64,000 bases of DNA, taken from NCBI RefSeq assembly GCF_028551275.1, contig NZ_CP117025.1, forward strand, positions 1,917,501-1,981,500. The letters run 5' to 3'. Under the pieces are notes generated by a model. The model saw only the letters and a program-made list of their open reading frames with translations. It did no database searches and was not told the DNA's origin. The stretch comes from Sphingomonas hankookensis (lineage in GTDB: Bacteria > Pseudomonadota > Alphaproteobacteria > Sphingomonadales > Sphingomonadaceae). A program made the translations under genes and the position numbers. Positions 28,573 to 37,192 of the stretch are shown here, piece after piece; position 1 is the stretch's first letter; every line of letters starts with the position of its first letter.

Positions 28573-29099
28573 CCGAGACACTGGCCCCCGCCTTGCCCGA
28601 CGCGGTCGAGCAGGCCGCTGCTGATCTGCTCGAATCCGCCTGCGCCGCCGACGTGACCCTCGCCACGGCCGAAAGCTGCACCGGGGGAATGCTTGCCGCG
28701 TTGCTGACCGATGTGGAGGGTTCCTCGCACGCCTTCGACCGGGGGTTCGTCGTCTATAGCGAGGCCGCCAAATGCGAGTTGCTCGGCGTCGACCGCGCGA
28801 TGCTCGACGATTGCGGCGCGGTCAGTCGCGACGTGGCCGAAGCTATGGCGCGCGGCGCGCTGCGTGGGTCGGATGCCGATATCGCGCTGACGGTGACCGG
28901 CTTTGCGGGGGAGGGCGCACCGGGCGATGAAGCGGGGTTGGTCCATTTCGCGTGCGCGCGACGCGACGGACCGGTCGCGACCGCCGAATGCCATTACGGC
29001 AATATCGGTCGCGGCGCGGTCAGGATCGCGGCACTGGGCGAGGCGCTGAGGATGATGCGCACCGCGATCGACCAGTCCGCGTCGCCCGACGATATTTAG
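28569..29099 (+). CDS. CinA-family protein, nicotinamide-nucleotide amidase domain
   Basis: A 176-residue stand-alone CinA C-terminal domain (PncC type), deamidating nicotinamide mononucleotide in NAD recycling. The signature TLATAESCTGGMLAALLTDV holds the catalytic Ser, and ALTVTGFAGEGAPG and GLVHFACAR follow. The N-terminal molybdopterin-binding-like domain of full CinA is absent, as in E. coli PncC. ATG at 28569 overlaps the preceding gene's stop. The family A palindrome at 29124 is the likely terminator. Confidence 0.88.
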   Translation: MTETLAPALPDAVEQAAADLLESACAADVTLATAESCTGGMLAALLTDVEGSSHAFDRGFVVYSEAAKCELLGVDRAMLDDCGAVSRDVAEAMARGALRGSDADIALTVTGFAGEGAPGDEAGLVHFACARRDGPVATAECHYGNIGRGAVRIAALGEALRMMRTAIDQSASPDDI

Positions 29100-29123
29100 G
29101 GAAACAGAACGCATACCCCATAT

Positions 29124-29206
29124 CGTCACCCCGGACTTGATCCGGGGTCCCGCTGCTTCTCGACACCAAAGTGAAAGCAGGACGCCGGGTCAAGCCCGGA
29201 ATGACG
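29124..29206. repeat. Dispersed palindrome, family A, copy 3
   Basis: Arms CGTCACCCCGGACTTGATCC and a complement ending CAAGCCCGGAATGACG, centre CTTCTCGACACC-like. It lies 25 bp after the cinA stop. Same architecture as 5842 and 13658. Confidence 0.85.
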
Positions 29207-29304
29207 AAACGGAAGGGGCATTGGTTCGCATCATGGCGCGAATCCCGCTTCCATGCGTTACGCCGTCATTGGCGGGTATCGCCAGGGGGGGCTAGACTGA
29301 TTCC

Positions 29305-30570
29305 ATGGCAGATTCCGCAACCGAATCCACTGCTTCGCCGCCGCCGGTCGAGCGCGCCGGCGCGACCGGGACCGCTGCCACGCCGCCGTCCGATCCGGTC
29401 GATGCGGTGGTCGATGCCCCGACCGAGGAACTGCGCCGCGACCGGCTGCTCGCCGCGCTGACGCTGATCGCCGGCGTCGGACTGGTGCTCGCGCTGCCCT
29501 TCGCGTTGCAGGCGGGCGCGCGCTTCTTCCTGCCGCTGACCGCCGCGATCGTCATCGCCATCGCGCTGGTCCCGCTGCTCGAATGGCAGGAACGTCACCG
29601 CGTACCCGCGCCGCTGGCCGCCTTCTTCTGCGTCATGCTGTTCCTGATCGTCGCCAATGGCGCGCTGGCGTCGATCGTCGTGCCGGCCTGGGGCTGGGCG
29701 CAGATATTGCCCGACCGCATCGACCGCGTGCAGCAGAATGTCGCGCCGCTGATCGACTTCTATGCCAGCCTCGAAAAATTCGTGAACGGCCTGATCGCGA
29801 ACGTCGCGACCGCGCCGGCCAAGCAGACCGCGACCAGCGTCGCACCGCCGCAATCGTTGCTCGATCTGGTGACGACCTCCGCCCCGTCGGCGCTGTTGGA
29901 GATGTTCTTCGCGATCCTCGTGATCTATTTCTTCCTCGCCGGCTGGACCAATTTGCGTCGCGCGGCGATCACCGGGCGCAGCAGCTTTGGCGGGGCGATG
30001 GCGACCGCGCGCGTGATCCAGAATGTCGTCGACGACACCTCGGCCTATCTGGGAACGATCACCCTCATCAACCTGATGCTGGGCGTCATCGTCGCGCTGG
30101 CGCTCTGGTATATCGGCATGCCGACACCGCTGATGTGGGGCGGCATCGTCGCGTTGCTGAACTATGTGCCCTATCTCGGGCCGATCTTCGCCGCGCTGCT
30201 GCTGGCGCTGGGCGGATTGATGACCTTCACCGATATCTGGTGGGCGCTGCTGCCCGCCGCGATCATGGTCGGAGCGCATCTGGTCGAGGCGAACGTCATC
30301 ACCCCACTGGTCGTCGGCCACCGCCTGACGATCAATCCGCTGATGATCCTGATTACCCTCAGCTTCTGGGGCTGGGTCTGGGGCACGCCCGGCGCGCTGC
30401 TGGCCGTTCCGCTGCTGATCATCATCCAAACGGTGCTGAAAGGCGCGGGCAAGCCCGACATTGCCGGCTTCCTGTTCGAACACGGCACGCTGGTGCAGGA
30501 CGTGCCGCCGCCGCAACGAAATGCAGGAAATGCCAATAGCGGCGTTGACAGCCCCGGCGCGGCTCCGTAA
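29305..30570 (+). CDS. AI-2E family transporter / PerM-like permease
   Basis: A 421-residue inner-membrane protein with about eight hydrophobic segments. A pair is near the N-terminus (LLAALTLIAGVGLVLALPFA and FLPLTAAIVIAIALVPLLEW), one is near residue 105-125, and a cluster spans 190-370. The family signature is seen in ALLNYVPYLGPIFAALLLALGG and the GWVWGTPGALLAVPLLIIIQ end. The first 45 residues are a Pro/Ala-rich cytoplasmic tail. Members have been linked to autoinducer-2 export or Na+/H+ antiport; the substrate is unknown. The tRNA-Asp promoter overlaps its last codons. Confidence 0.85.
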   Translation: MADSATESTASPPPVERAGATGTAATPPSDPVDAVVDAPTEELRRDRLLAALTLIAGVGLVLALPFALQAGARFFLPLTAAIVIAIALVPLLEWQERHRVPAPLAAFFCVMLFLIVANGALASIVVPAWGWAQILPDRIDRVQQNVAPLIDFYASLEKFVNGLIANVATAPAKQTATSVAPPQSLLDLVTTSAPSALLEMFFAILVIYFFLAGWTNLRRAAITGRSSFGGAMATARVIQNVVDDTSAYLGTITLINLMLGVIVALALWYIGMPTPLMWGGIVALLNYVPYLGPIFAALLLALGGLMTFTDIWWALLPAAIMVGAHLVEANVITPLVVGHRLTINPLMILITLSFWGWVWGTPGALLAVPLLIIIQTVLKGAGKPDIAGFLFEHGTLVQDVPPPQRNAGNANSGVDSPGAAP

Positions 30571-30573
30571 AGG
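30545..30573 (+). promoter_or_regulatory. Probable promoter of tRNA-Asp copy 1
   Basis: TTGACA (30545-30550), a 17-bp spacer and TAAAGG (30568-30573) lie 24 bp ahead of the tRNA, from the start of the -10. The -35 lies inside the permease gene. The second tRNA has TTTACA-17-TACACG at exactly the same distance. Confidence 0.55.
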
Positions 30574-30591
30574 CCGCCTCCTCGCTAGAGA

Positions 30592-30668
<77 letters not shown>

Positions 30669-30671
30669 TGG

Positions 30672-30689
30672 CGCATCATTTTGGATGCG
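30672..30689. terminator. Hairpin between tRNA-Asp and the hydroxyacid dehydrogenase gene
   Basis: CGCATC-ATTTTG-GATGCG, a perfect 6-bp stem, follows the tRNA by 3 bp and precedes the stop of the leftward dehydrogenase gene. It may serve both. Confidence 0.45.
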
Positions 30690-30700
30690 GCCACAGCGCT

Positions 30701-31630
30701 TCAATATCCCCGATCACGCTCTACGATGCCGATCATTGGCTCGCCCGCCAGATGGCGGCGCAGATTGGCGATCACCGCCTTCCCCGAACCTTCGCTGTCC
30801 GTTGCTGCCGCCACATGTGGCGTGATCACGACGCGCGGATGCCTCCAGAGCGGATCGCCCGCCGGCAGCGGCTCGACCGGCGTGACGTCGAGGATCGCGC
30901 GCGACAGCCGCCCGCTGTCGAGCGCCGCGATCAATGCCGGCGCATCGAGATGCAAGCCACGCCCCGCGCTGACGATCGCCGCGCCCGCCGGCATCTGAGC
31001 AAACAGATCCGTCCCCAGGAAGCCGCGCGTCTCAGGGGTGAGGGGCAGCAGGCTCACCAGAATGTCGGTCTGTGCGGCAAAGGCACGCAGCCCGTCCGCG
31101 CCGTGGAAACAAGTGACCCCGGCCACCTCGCGCGGCGACCGGCTCCATCCCGAAAGCGCGAAGCCGAACGGTGCGAGTGCCGCCAGCGCGGCCTTGCCCA
31201 TCTGCCCCAACCCGGCGATCCCGACACGACGCGCAGCCGCCGGAACCTGCGGCAGTTGCTGCCACAGCTCGTTCCGTTGCTGGTCGGCATAGGCATATAG
31301 ATCGCGGTGGAGCGCCAGCACCGTCATCGCGGCATATTCCGCCATCGCAGCAGCAAGGTTCGGCTCGATCAGCCGAACGACGGTGACGTTCGCCGGAATC
31401 TGGCCGAGATCGAGCTGGTCGACGCCGGCCCCGATCGAGAACAGCACCTCAAGGTTCGGCAGCGTTTCGATCAATCCGGCCGGCAATGTCCATGCCGCGA
31501 GGAACCGCACATCGGCCGGATCGCCGATATCGGGCGACAGTCGTACCTCCAACTCGGGCAGGGCCTGCGCGAGCATCGATGCCCATACCCGTCCGCGCTC
31601 GGGTGCTGCGACATACAGGAACGTCGTCAC
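30701..31630 (-). CDS. D-2-hydroxyacid dehydrogenase (glyoxylate/hydroxypyruvate reductase A-like)
   Basis: A 309-residue NAD(P)H-dependent 2-hydroxyacid dehydrogenase of the GhrA type. The Rossmann loop is VGIAGLGQMGKAALAALAPF, followed by GWSRSPRE. Catalytic residues are the Arg in IVSAGRGLHLD, the Glu in ILDVTPVEPLPAGDPLW and the His in PHVAAATD. It probably reduces glyoxylate or hydroxypyruvate. GTG at 31630 gives the family start VTTFLYVAAPERG and is preceded by GGGAAG. It lies in the cassette between the two tRNA-Asp genes. Confidence 0.88.
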   Translation of the reverse strand: MTTFLYVAAPERGRVWASMLAQALPELEVRLSPDIGDPADVRFLAAWTLPAGLIETLPNLEVLFSIGAGVDQLDLGQIPANVTVVRLIEPNLAAAMAEYAAMTVLALHRDLYAYADQQRNELWQQLPQVPAAARRVGIAGLGQMGKAALAALAPFGFALSGWSRSPREVAGVTCFHGADGLRAFAAQTDILVSLLPLTPETRGFLGTDLFAQMPAGAAIVSAGRGLHLDAPALIAALDSGRLSRAILDVTPVEPLPAGDPLWRHPRVVITPHVAAATDSEGSGKAVIANLRRHLAGEPMIGIVERDRGY

Positions 31631-31828
31631 CGGCACTTCCCGTGGTGATGGGCCTTGAAGGTTCCCGGCATGGCCTGCTTCCTCGCTGCACGAAATTTCC
31701 CTCCGTCTTAGCCTGACATTCCCGGCCATGTCATCGCGAGCGACGATCATCGCCGACAGAAATTATTGATATAACATCACGCGTAAAAGTCGGTATGCGG
31801 GCAACCATGATCGATTCGGAAGTATCGC

Positions 31829-33022
31829 GTGGCCACCGCAGCCTTTGACGGCATCGCCCACCGCGCCGTCGCCACCATGCCGAGGGTAGCCGCGACGGCC
31901 CGGCTGCAGTCGATCGACGCGCTGCGCGGTTTCGTGATGGTCGTCATGCTGCTCGACCATGTGCGCGAGACCTTTTTCCTGCACATGCAGGTCGGCGATC
32001 CCGTCGATGCCCGCACCGTCCTGCCCGCGCTGTTCTTCACCCGGTTGTTGAGCACGATTTGCGCGCCGGTATTCGTGGCGCTGACCGGGTTGTCGGCGTG
32101 GCTCTATGGCCAGAAGCATTCGCGTGCCGAATTGTCCGGCTTCCTGTTGCGGCGGGGCGTGTTCCTGTTGCTTCTGGAAATCAGCTTCGTGTCGTTCGCG
32201 TGGTCGGCACGGTTCCCGCCACAGACGATCTGGCTGCAGGTGATCTGGGCGATCGGCGTCAGCATGATCTGCCTGGCCGGCGCGGTGCATCTGTCGCGCA
32301 CGGTCGTCGTTGCGCTCGGCCTCGCCATCGTTTGCGGCCACAATCTGCTCGACGGGATCGTGCTGGCACCGGGGGATGCCTTCTACGTCCCCTGGGCGCT
32401 GCTGCACCAGCGCGCCGCGTTCGACCTTGCCGGTATCACCATCAAGACGACCTACCCGGTCCTGCCATGGATCGGCGTCATCCTGCTCGGCTATGGCATG
32501 GGGCCGTGGTTCGGTCGGGGTGCAGACCCGGTGGTGCGGCAACGCCGGCTGCTGCTGCTGGGGGTCGGCCTCGTCGCCGGGTTCGTCCTGCTGCGCATGC
32601 TCAACCTGTATGGCGACCGCCCCTGGGTGGATGCCGGCACGCTGCTGCGGACCGTGATCGGCTTTCTCGCGCTGACCAAATATCCGCCATCGCTGCTCTT
32701 CCTGATGTCGACGCTGGGCGTGGGGGCGTTGCTGCTCGTCCTGTTCGAGCGGGCCCGGTGGCCGCAAGTGATCGGACCGCTGGCGACGCTGGGTAGCGCG
32801 CCGATGTTCTATTATCTGCTGCACCTGTACGTTCTGCGCGTCGGATATCTGGTCGCGCTCGCGGTGTCGGGGCCGAACGACGGCGATCTGTTCGTGCTCG
32901 GCCATCTCGGCTGGATTTGGGCCTGCTATGCCGTGCTCGTCGTCGCGCTGTATTTCCCGACCCGCTGGTTTGCGGGCGTGAAGCAGCGCCGCCGGGACAT
33001 TGCCTGGCTGAAATATCTCTGA
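31829..33022 (+). CDS. DUF1624 (HGSNAT-like) multi-pass membrane protein
   Basis: A 397-residue protein with about ten hydrophobic segments. It opens with the DUF1624/YeiB-type motif RLQSIDALRGFVMVVMLLDH, which is related to the heparan-alpha-glucosaminide N-acetyltransferase catalytic region. Other conserved parts are LSAWLYGQKHSRAELSGFLL and the C-terminal FYYLLHLYVLRVGYLVALAV. It may transfer acyl groups across the membrane, but its substrate is unknown. GTG at 31829 follows GGAAG; ATG at 31877 is an alternative. It is divergent from the dehydrogenase gene. Confidence 0.78.
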   Translation: MATAAFDGIAHRAVATMPRVAATARLQSIDALRGFVMVVMLLDHVRETFFLHMQVGDPVDARTVLPALFFTRLLSTICAPVFVALTGLSAWLYGQKHSRAELSGFLLRRGVFLLLLEISFVSFAWSARFPPQTIWLQVIWAIGVSMICLAGAVHLSRTVVVALGLAIVCGHNLLDGIVLAPGDAFYVPWALLHQRAAFDLAGITIKTTYPVLPWIGVILLGYGMGPWFGRGADPVVRQRRLLLLGVGLVAGFVLLRMLNLYGDRPWVDAGTLLRTVIGFLALTKYPPSLLFLMSTLGVGALLLVLFERARWPQVIGPLATLGSAPMFYYLLHLYVLRVGYLVALAVSGPNDGDLFVLGHLGWIWACYAVLVVALYFPTRWFAGVKQRRRDIAWLKYL

Positions 33023-34189
33023 TCAGTCGGCGACGACGCCCACCACCCGCGCCGCCAGCGCCGTGATCCACGCCATGCCCGGGCCGATGATCGCATCGTT
33101 GAAGTCGTATCGCGGATGGTGGAGCGCGGCATTCTCCCCCTCGGTCCGTGCCTGCCCCAGCCAGACATAGGCACCCGGACAGGCCTGAAGCATGAAGGAA
33201 AAGTCCTCCGACGTGAACGCCGGATCGGGCGCCTCGGCATGGGACAGGCCGGCATCCGCCGCTGCCGCCAGTGCGATCGCGGCAGCACCCGGATCGTTGA
33301 TCGTCGCCGGGTAATAACGGGTATAGGTCACCTCGACTCGCGTATCGCTGGCGATGCCGATCCCTTCCGCCATCGACCGGATCGCTGCCTCGACGATCTC
33401 CTGCGCTTGGGCGTCGAACGTGCGGACCGTCCCGACCAGCCGCACCTCCGCCGGGATGACGTTGTGAGTCAGCCCGCCGGCCATCTGCGTGACCGACAGC
33501 ACGGCGGAGCGGGTCGGCGGCACCCGGCGCGCGACGATGGTGTTGAGCTGCGTCACCAGCTGCGCGGCCGCCAGCACCGCGTCGGGCGTGGTGTGCGGCT
33601 GCGCGGCATGGCCGCCCTTGCCGTGGATTGCGATCTCGAACTTGTCGGCCGCCGCCATGATCGGCCCGGGCCGCGTCTGCAACTCGCCCGCCGGCAGGTC
33701 GGGCCAGTTATGCAGCGCATAGACATAGTCGCACGGAAAACGCTCGAACAACCCGTCCTCGATCATCGCCCGCGCGCCGGCATGGCCTTCTTCGGCAGGC
33801 TGGAAGATGAAATGGATCGCGCCGTCGAACGGCGGCAGCGACGCCAGATGCCGCGCCGCGCCGATCAGGATCGCGGTATGGCCGTCATGGCCGCAGCCGT
33901 GAAAGACGCCCGCCGTCTTGCTGGCATAGGCCGGCGATCCCTCTTCGTGGAACGGCAGCGCGTCCATATCGGCGCGCAGCCCCAGAGCGGGACCCGGCCG
34001 CCCGTGCGTCAAGGTGCCGACGACACCCGTCCCGCCGATACCTGTCGTAACCCGCAGCCCGACGGCGGCCAGCTGTTCCGCAACCAGCGCGGCGGTCCGG
34101 TGCTCGGCAAAGGCCAGTTCGGGATGGGCATGAATATCGTGCCGGATCGCGGTCACGGCGTCGATGATGTCGGCAAAACGCTGATACAT
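33023..34189 (-). CDS. M20D-type amidohydrolase (hippurate hydrolase/IAA-amino-acid hydrolase-like)
   Basis: A 388-residue metal-dependent amidohydrolase. Motifs are IRHDIHAHPELAF near the start, MDALPF, the metal-binding GVFHGCGHDGHTAILIGAARHLA and FIFQPAEEGHAGARAMIEDG. The lid region contains GKGGHAAQPHTTPDAVLAA. Family members release amino acids from N-acyl or N-aroyl conjugates. ATG at 34189 follows AGGGG; the longer upstream extension lacks family sequence. No signal peptide. It is divergent from the porin-like gene. Confidence 0.88.
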   Translation of the reverse strand: MYQRFADIIDAVTAIRHDIHAHPELAFAEHRTAALVAEQLAAVGLRVTTGIGGTGVVGTLTHGRPGPALGLRADMDALPFHEEGSPAYASKTAGVFHGCGHDGHTAILIGAARHLASLPPFDGAIHFIFQPAEEGHAGARAMIEDGLFERFPCDYVYALHNWPDLPAGELQTRPGPIMAAADKFEIAIHGKGGHAAQPHTTPDAVLAAAQLVTQLNTIVARRVPPTRSAVLSVTQMAGGLTHNVIPAEVRLVGTVRTFDAQAQEIVEAAIRSMAEGIGIASDTRVEVTYTRYYPATINDPGAAAIALAAAADAGLSHAEAPDPAFTSEDFSFMLQACPGAYVWLGQARTEGENAALHHPRYDFNDAIIGPGMAWITALAARVVGVVAD

Positions 34190-34307
34190 GGCATGTCCCC
34201 TGGCGGAGAGGCAGCATGTCCCGCGCCCGCCGCCATGGTCAACCCTGCCGCCCCCTCTCTGCAAGGCGGCAAGAAGTCTGTAACGGCGCACGCGGTAGGA
34301 CCGATGG

Positions 34308-35570
34308 ATGCCGAAGCTGGACGACGATATGCGGATGACGTGGGGCAGGGTGGCTTTGGCGTTGCTGGCGGTGGCACTTGCCACGCCGGCCGCGGCACAG
34401 GTCGCCGCGCCCAGCGTCGAACGCGCGCCCGGCAACGTCGAACTGCCGGAGGTCGAGGCGCGCGACCCGCTGGTTCTGCAACTGGCCTATACCGGCGATA
34501 TCCTGTCGTCGGTGGCGGGCGGGCGGCGGCGCGGCACCCGCTGGATCAACAATGTCAGCGCCATCGCCAGCGCCGATCTCGACACGCTGGCCGGGCTGCC
34601 CCGTACCAACGCGCTGCTCCACGTCTTCTACAATGACGGCACCGGCTTCAGCAGCGATCTGGTCGGCGACGGGCAGATCGTGTCGAGCATCGAGGCCGGG
34701 GTCCCGCTGCTGCGCGTGCTGGAGGGCTGGGTCGAGCATCGCGGTCCCGACGATCGCTGGTCGTTCAAGGCCGGGCTGTATGACGTGAACAGCGAATTCG
34801 ACACGCTCCAGACGTCGCTGCTGTTCGTCAACAGCGCATTCGGCATGGGAACCGAGCTTGGCGCCTCGGGGCGCAACGGCCCGTCGACCTTTCCCAGCAC
34901 CAGCCTGGCCCTGCGCGGTCAGGTGAAGCTCGGCGACCGCGTCACCCTGCGCGCCGCCGCGGCGGACGGCGTACCGAACGATCCCGCCCGCCCGCGCCGC
35001 GACTGGATCGGCATTGCCGGCGGCGACGGCGCGCTGCTGATCGGGGAGGCGGATGTCGAACTGGGCGTGGTGCGCCTGTTCGGCGGCGGCTGGACCTATA
35101 CCGCGCGCAGCGACGACCGGTTCGATGCGGCCACCGGTGCCGCCATCGTCCGGCAGGTGCGCAGCAACGGCGCCTATGTCCGCGGGGAGGCGCAACTGGC
35201 CGGCGACCGCACGCGCGGCATGCGCGGCTTCTTCCGGCTGGGCGTCGCTGGCGACCGCGCCAATCTCTTCGGTGGCTTCTCGTCGCTGGGATTTGTGTGG
35301 CGCGGGCTGCTTGCGTCGCGGCCACGCGACGACAGCGGTATCGCCATCGCCTATGCCGGGGGCAGCAGCGCCGGTCGCGCGATCGTGCGGGTCGAGGGCG
35401 GGACGCCGGCGCGCGGCGAGGCGGTGATCGAACTCAACCACCGCATCGCCGTCGCCGACTGGCTGGGGGTGCAGCCACATGTCCAATATGTCGTCGCGCC
35501 GGGACTGAACCCGACGTTCGGCAACGCGCTGGTCCTGGGGCTGCGGCTGACCGCCACGATCGCCGAATGA
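34308..35570 (+). CDS. OprB-like carbohydrate-selective porin
   Basis: A 420-residue outer-membrane protein. It has a signal peptide (MTWGRVALALLAVALATPAA) and a beta-barrel body with OprB-family traits: AYTGDILSSVAGGRRRGTRW, KAGLYDVNSEFDTLQTSLLF and the FGGFSSLGFVWRGLL region. It ends in strands with alternating hydrophobic residues (NALVLGLRLTATIAE). The first seven residues before the MRM pair may not be translated. It would let sugars or other small solutes cross the outer membrane. It is not clustered with sugar-uptake genes. Confidence 0.8.
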   Translation: MPKLDDDMRMTWGRVALALLAVALATPAAAQVAAPSVERAPGNVELPEVEARDPLVLQLAYTGDILSSVAGGRRRGTRWINNVSAIASADLDTLAGLPRTNALLHVFYNDGTGFSSDLVGDGQIVSSIEAGVPLLRVLEGWVEHRGPDDRWSFKAGLYDVNSEFDTLQTSLLFVNSAFGMGTELGASGRNGPSTFPSTSLALRGQVKLGDRVTLRAAAADGVPNDPARPRRDWIGIAGGDGALLIGEADVELGVVRLFGGGWTYTARSDDRFDAATGAAIVRQVRSNGAYVRGEAQLAGDRTRGMRGFFRLGVAGDRANLFGGFSSLGFVWRGLLASRPRDDSGIAIAYAGGSSAGRAIVRVEGGTPARGEAVIELNHRIAVADWLGVQPHVQYVVAPGLNPTFGNALVLGLRLTATIAE

Positions 35571-35600
35571 CGCTTTTCGCATCGCCGGCAAAGAACCCAC

Positions 35601-35629
35601 TTTACACCGGCGATTCGCTACCCTACACG
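35601..35629 (+). promoter_or_regulatory. Probable promoter of tRNA-Asp copy 2
   Basis: TTTACA (35601-35606), a 17-bp spacer and TACACG (35624-35629) lie at the same distance from the tRNA as the promoter of copy 1. The sequence is otherwise unrelated upstream of the shared 19-nt leader. Confidence 0.45.
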
Positions 35630-35647
35630 CCGCCTCCTCGCTAGAGA

Positions 35648-35720
<73 letters not shown>

Positions 35721-35724
<4 letters not shown>

Positions 35725-35739
35725 TCCTTTACGGATGGC
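35721..35739. terminator. Hairpin at the tRNA-Asp copy 2 / DUF2842 junction
   Basis: GCCATCC-TTTAC-GGATGGC is a perfect 7-bp stem between the tRNA and the leftward DUF2842 gene, whose stop starts at 35741. It is a likely bidirectional terminator; its left arm includes the tRNA CCA end. Confidence 0.6.
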
Positions 35740-35740
35740 G

Positions 35741-35956
35741 CTACCGCCAGCGGCCTGTTTCCATCCACAACAGCATCCGCCGCATCGGCAGCACCCAGAG
35801 CCATGCGATGCCCGCCGCGACGTAAAACGCCAGTTGCAAGACCCAATGCCAGCCGCCGACCATCGGCGACAGCATCGCCACACCGATCGCCCAGAGTGTC
35901 AGCATGAGCAGGATCGCGAGCACGCCAGCCGGTTTGCGCCACGTCGGTTCGTTCAC
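35741..35956 (-). CDS. DUF2842 small membrane protein
   Basis: A 71-residue protein with two transmembrane helices (VLAILLMLTLWAIGVAML and WVLQLAFYVAAGIAWLWVLP) and the conserved DUF2842 start VNEPTWRKPAG and end LLWMETGRWR. Function unknown. GTG at 35956 overlaps the stop of the cyclo-ligase gene (GTGA), so it is the last gene of the zapA-6S-cyclo-ligase run. Confidence 0.85.
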   Translation of the reverse strand: MNEPTWRKPAGVLAILLMLTLWAIGVAMLSPMVGGWHWVLQLAFYVAAGIAWLWVLPMRRMLLWMETGRWR

Positions 35957-36504
35957 TTGGGCACTCCCGGCAGAAAGACGTCGGTTTCGGTAATGATCAT
36001 GTGCAGCGGCACGTCCCATGGGTCGCGGGGCAGGGCATCGACCTGCTGCACCGACCACGCGATACCGATTCGCAGCGCATCGGGCCAGAGCGCGAACGCC
36101 CGGTCATAATGGCCCGCCCCCTGGCCCAGCCGGTTGCAGCGCGAATCGAATCCGACCAGCGGCGTCAGGACGATGTCGGGCACCACGCCATCGCCCGTCG
36201 CCTGCGGCTGGCGCAGGCCGTACGGACCGTCGGCCATGGTATCGGTTGATCCAAGATGGAAGGTGATCGGTGATTCCCGGTCGATAACCACCGGCCAGGC
36301 CAACACGCCGCCGGCCGCGACGACCGCCGCATCGAACAGCGCCGGATCGGCCTCGCCACCGACCGGCACATAGCTGGCGACGATGCCGCCGGGACACAGC
36401 GCCTCGATCAGCAACCGCGACGGGGCGGGGAGCGACGGACGGGTCGCGGCAAAGGCGCGCCGCCGCGCGCGCAATTCACGGCGCAGGCCGGCCTTATCGG
36501 TCAT
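35953..36504 (-). CDS. 5-formyltetrahydrofolate cyclo-ligase
   Basis: A 183-residue ATP-dependent enzyme converting 5-formyl-THF to 5,10-methenyl-THF. The N-terminus MTDKAGLRRELRARRRAF is typical, and the C-terminal motif VGFDSRCNRLGQGAGHYDRAF holds the phosphate-binding loop. ATG at 36504 is chosen because the in-frame ATG at 36531 lies upstream of the 6S RNA closing-stem arm. It has no clear Shine-Dalgarno. Its place directly downstream of 6S RNA and zapA is the same as that of ygfA in E. coli. Confidence 0.92.
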   Translation of the reverse strand: MTDKAGLRRELRARRRAFAATRPSLPAPSRLLIEALCPGGIVASYVPVGGEADPALFDAAVVAAGGVLAWPVVIDRESPITFHLGSTDTMADGPYGLRQPQATGDGVVPDIVLTPLVGFDSRCNRLGQGAGHYDRAFALWPDALRIGIAWSVQQVDALPRDPWDVPLHMIITETDVFLPGVPK

Positions 36505-36513
36505 GGAAAGGGG

Positions 36514-36680
36514 GTGTGGCGGAACCACCATGGGCCGTTTGCCGCGTTATCCACTGACGCACGGTACGTCAGGTGGGGATCATGTACGTCAGACCAGGAT
36601 CTGCGCAGGGACAACCCCCATGGATGAAGAAATAGCCTCAGGGATTATGCATGGCTCGCACCGGGCAGTCCCGCCACGTC
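36514..36680 (-). ncRNA. ssrS: 6S RNA
   Basis: A 180-bp gap between zapA and the 5-FTHF cyclo-ligase gene, the classic 6S RNA locus. On the minus strand GTGGCGGGACTGCC (36677-36664) pairs with GGTGGTTCCGCCAC (36529-36516) to give a closing stem of about 14 bp. Inside are TCCCTGAGGCTATTTCTTCA and GGGGTTGTCCCTGCG, consistent with the alphaproteobacterial 6S central bubble and stem. 6S RNA binds the RNA polymerase housekeeping holoenzyme in stationary phase. Exact ends are estimated. Confidence 0.8.
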
Positions 36681-36684
36681 CTAT

Positions 36685-36984
36685 TTAGGCGCTGGGGTCC
36701 GTCCGCTCAAGGGCGGAGGCAACCGCCTCCAGCCGATCCGCGATCCGCTCCAGCATCTCGGACGTCCCGTCCGGTGCCGGCCCCGCCTCGCGCTCGGCCA
36801 GCTGGTCCGCCAGGATCAGCGCGATGTAGAGCAATGTCCGCTCCGACGATCCGCCCGCCGCGTGCTGCACCGCCGGCGCATGTCGCTCCAGCATCGCACC
36901 CAACGCGCGCAGCTTCGGCTCCTCGCCATCGCGGCATCCGACCTGATGGCTGCGGCCGGCAATCGTCAGCGTGATATGGCCCAT
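36685..36984 (-). CDS. zapA: Cell division protein ZapA
   Basis: A 99-residue FtsZ-ring stabilising protein. The N-terminal globular part (ITLTIAGRSHQVGCRDGEEP, then KLRALGAMLERHA) is followed by a helical dimer/tetramer region (TLLYIALILADQLAEREAG and a final coiled coil). ATG at 36984 overlaps by one base the stop of the upstream 63-residue coiled-coil gene. It is upstream of 6S RNA as in other proteobacteria. Confidence 0.9.
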   Translation of the reverse strand: MGHITLTIAGRSHQVGCRDGEEPKLRALGAMLERHAPAVQHAAGGSSERTLLYIALILADQLAEREAGPAPDGTSEMLERIADRLEAVASALERTDPSA

Positions 36985-37175
36985 CAGTCGGCGTCCGCTT
37001 CGCGCGCGATCACCGCATCGAGCGCGCCGATCGCATCGCCGATCCGCGTGCGCAACGCGGCATGCCGCGACTCGAGCGTCCGATTCGCCTTTACCTGCGT
37101 CTGTGCAGCGCGTTCGATCCGTTCCAGCGCCCGGTCGATCCGCGCGATGGTCGCGGCATGGGGGGTGTCGCTCAT
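36984..37175 (-). CDS. Small coiled-coil protein in the zapA operon, function unknown
   Basis: A 63-residue protein predicted to be a continuous helix with heptad-like spacing (ATIARIDRALERIERAAQTQ and RIGDAIGALDAVIAREADAD). It is cotranscribed with and translationally linked to zapA (TGATG). Size and structure recall ZapB-like partners, but I see no sequence match; a division role is inferred only from the neighbour. It is the first gene of the leftward run, divergent from tkt. Confidence 0.75.
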   Translation of the reverse strand: MSDTPHAATIARIDRALERIERAAQTQVKANRTLESRHAALRTRIGDAIGALDAVIAREADAD

Positions 37176-37192
37176 CGGGTTTATCGATCCTT

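Noticed and set aside
30701..35570. Integrative element inserted at tRNA-Asp
   Set aside because: No integrase, excisionase or att-like partial tRNA repeat is present; both tRNA copies are complete, so simple duplication or recombination is equally likely.
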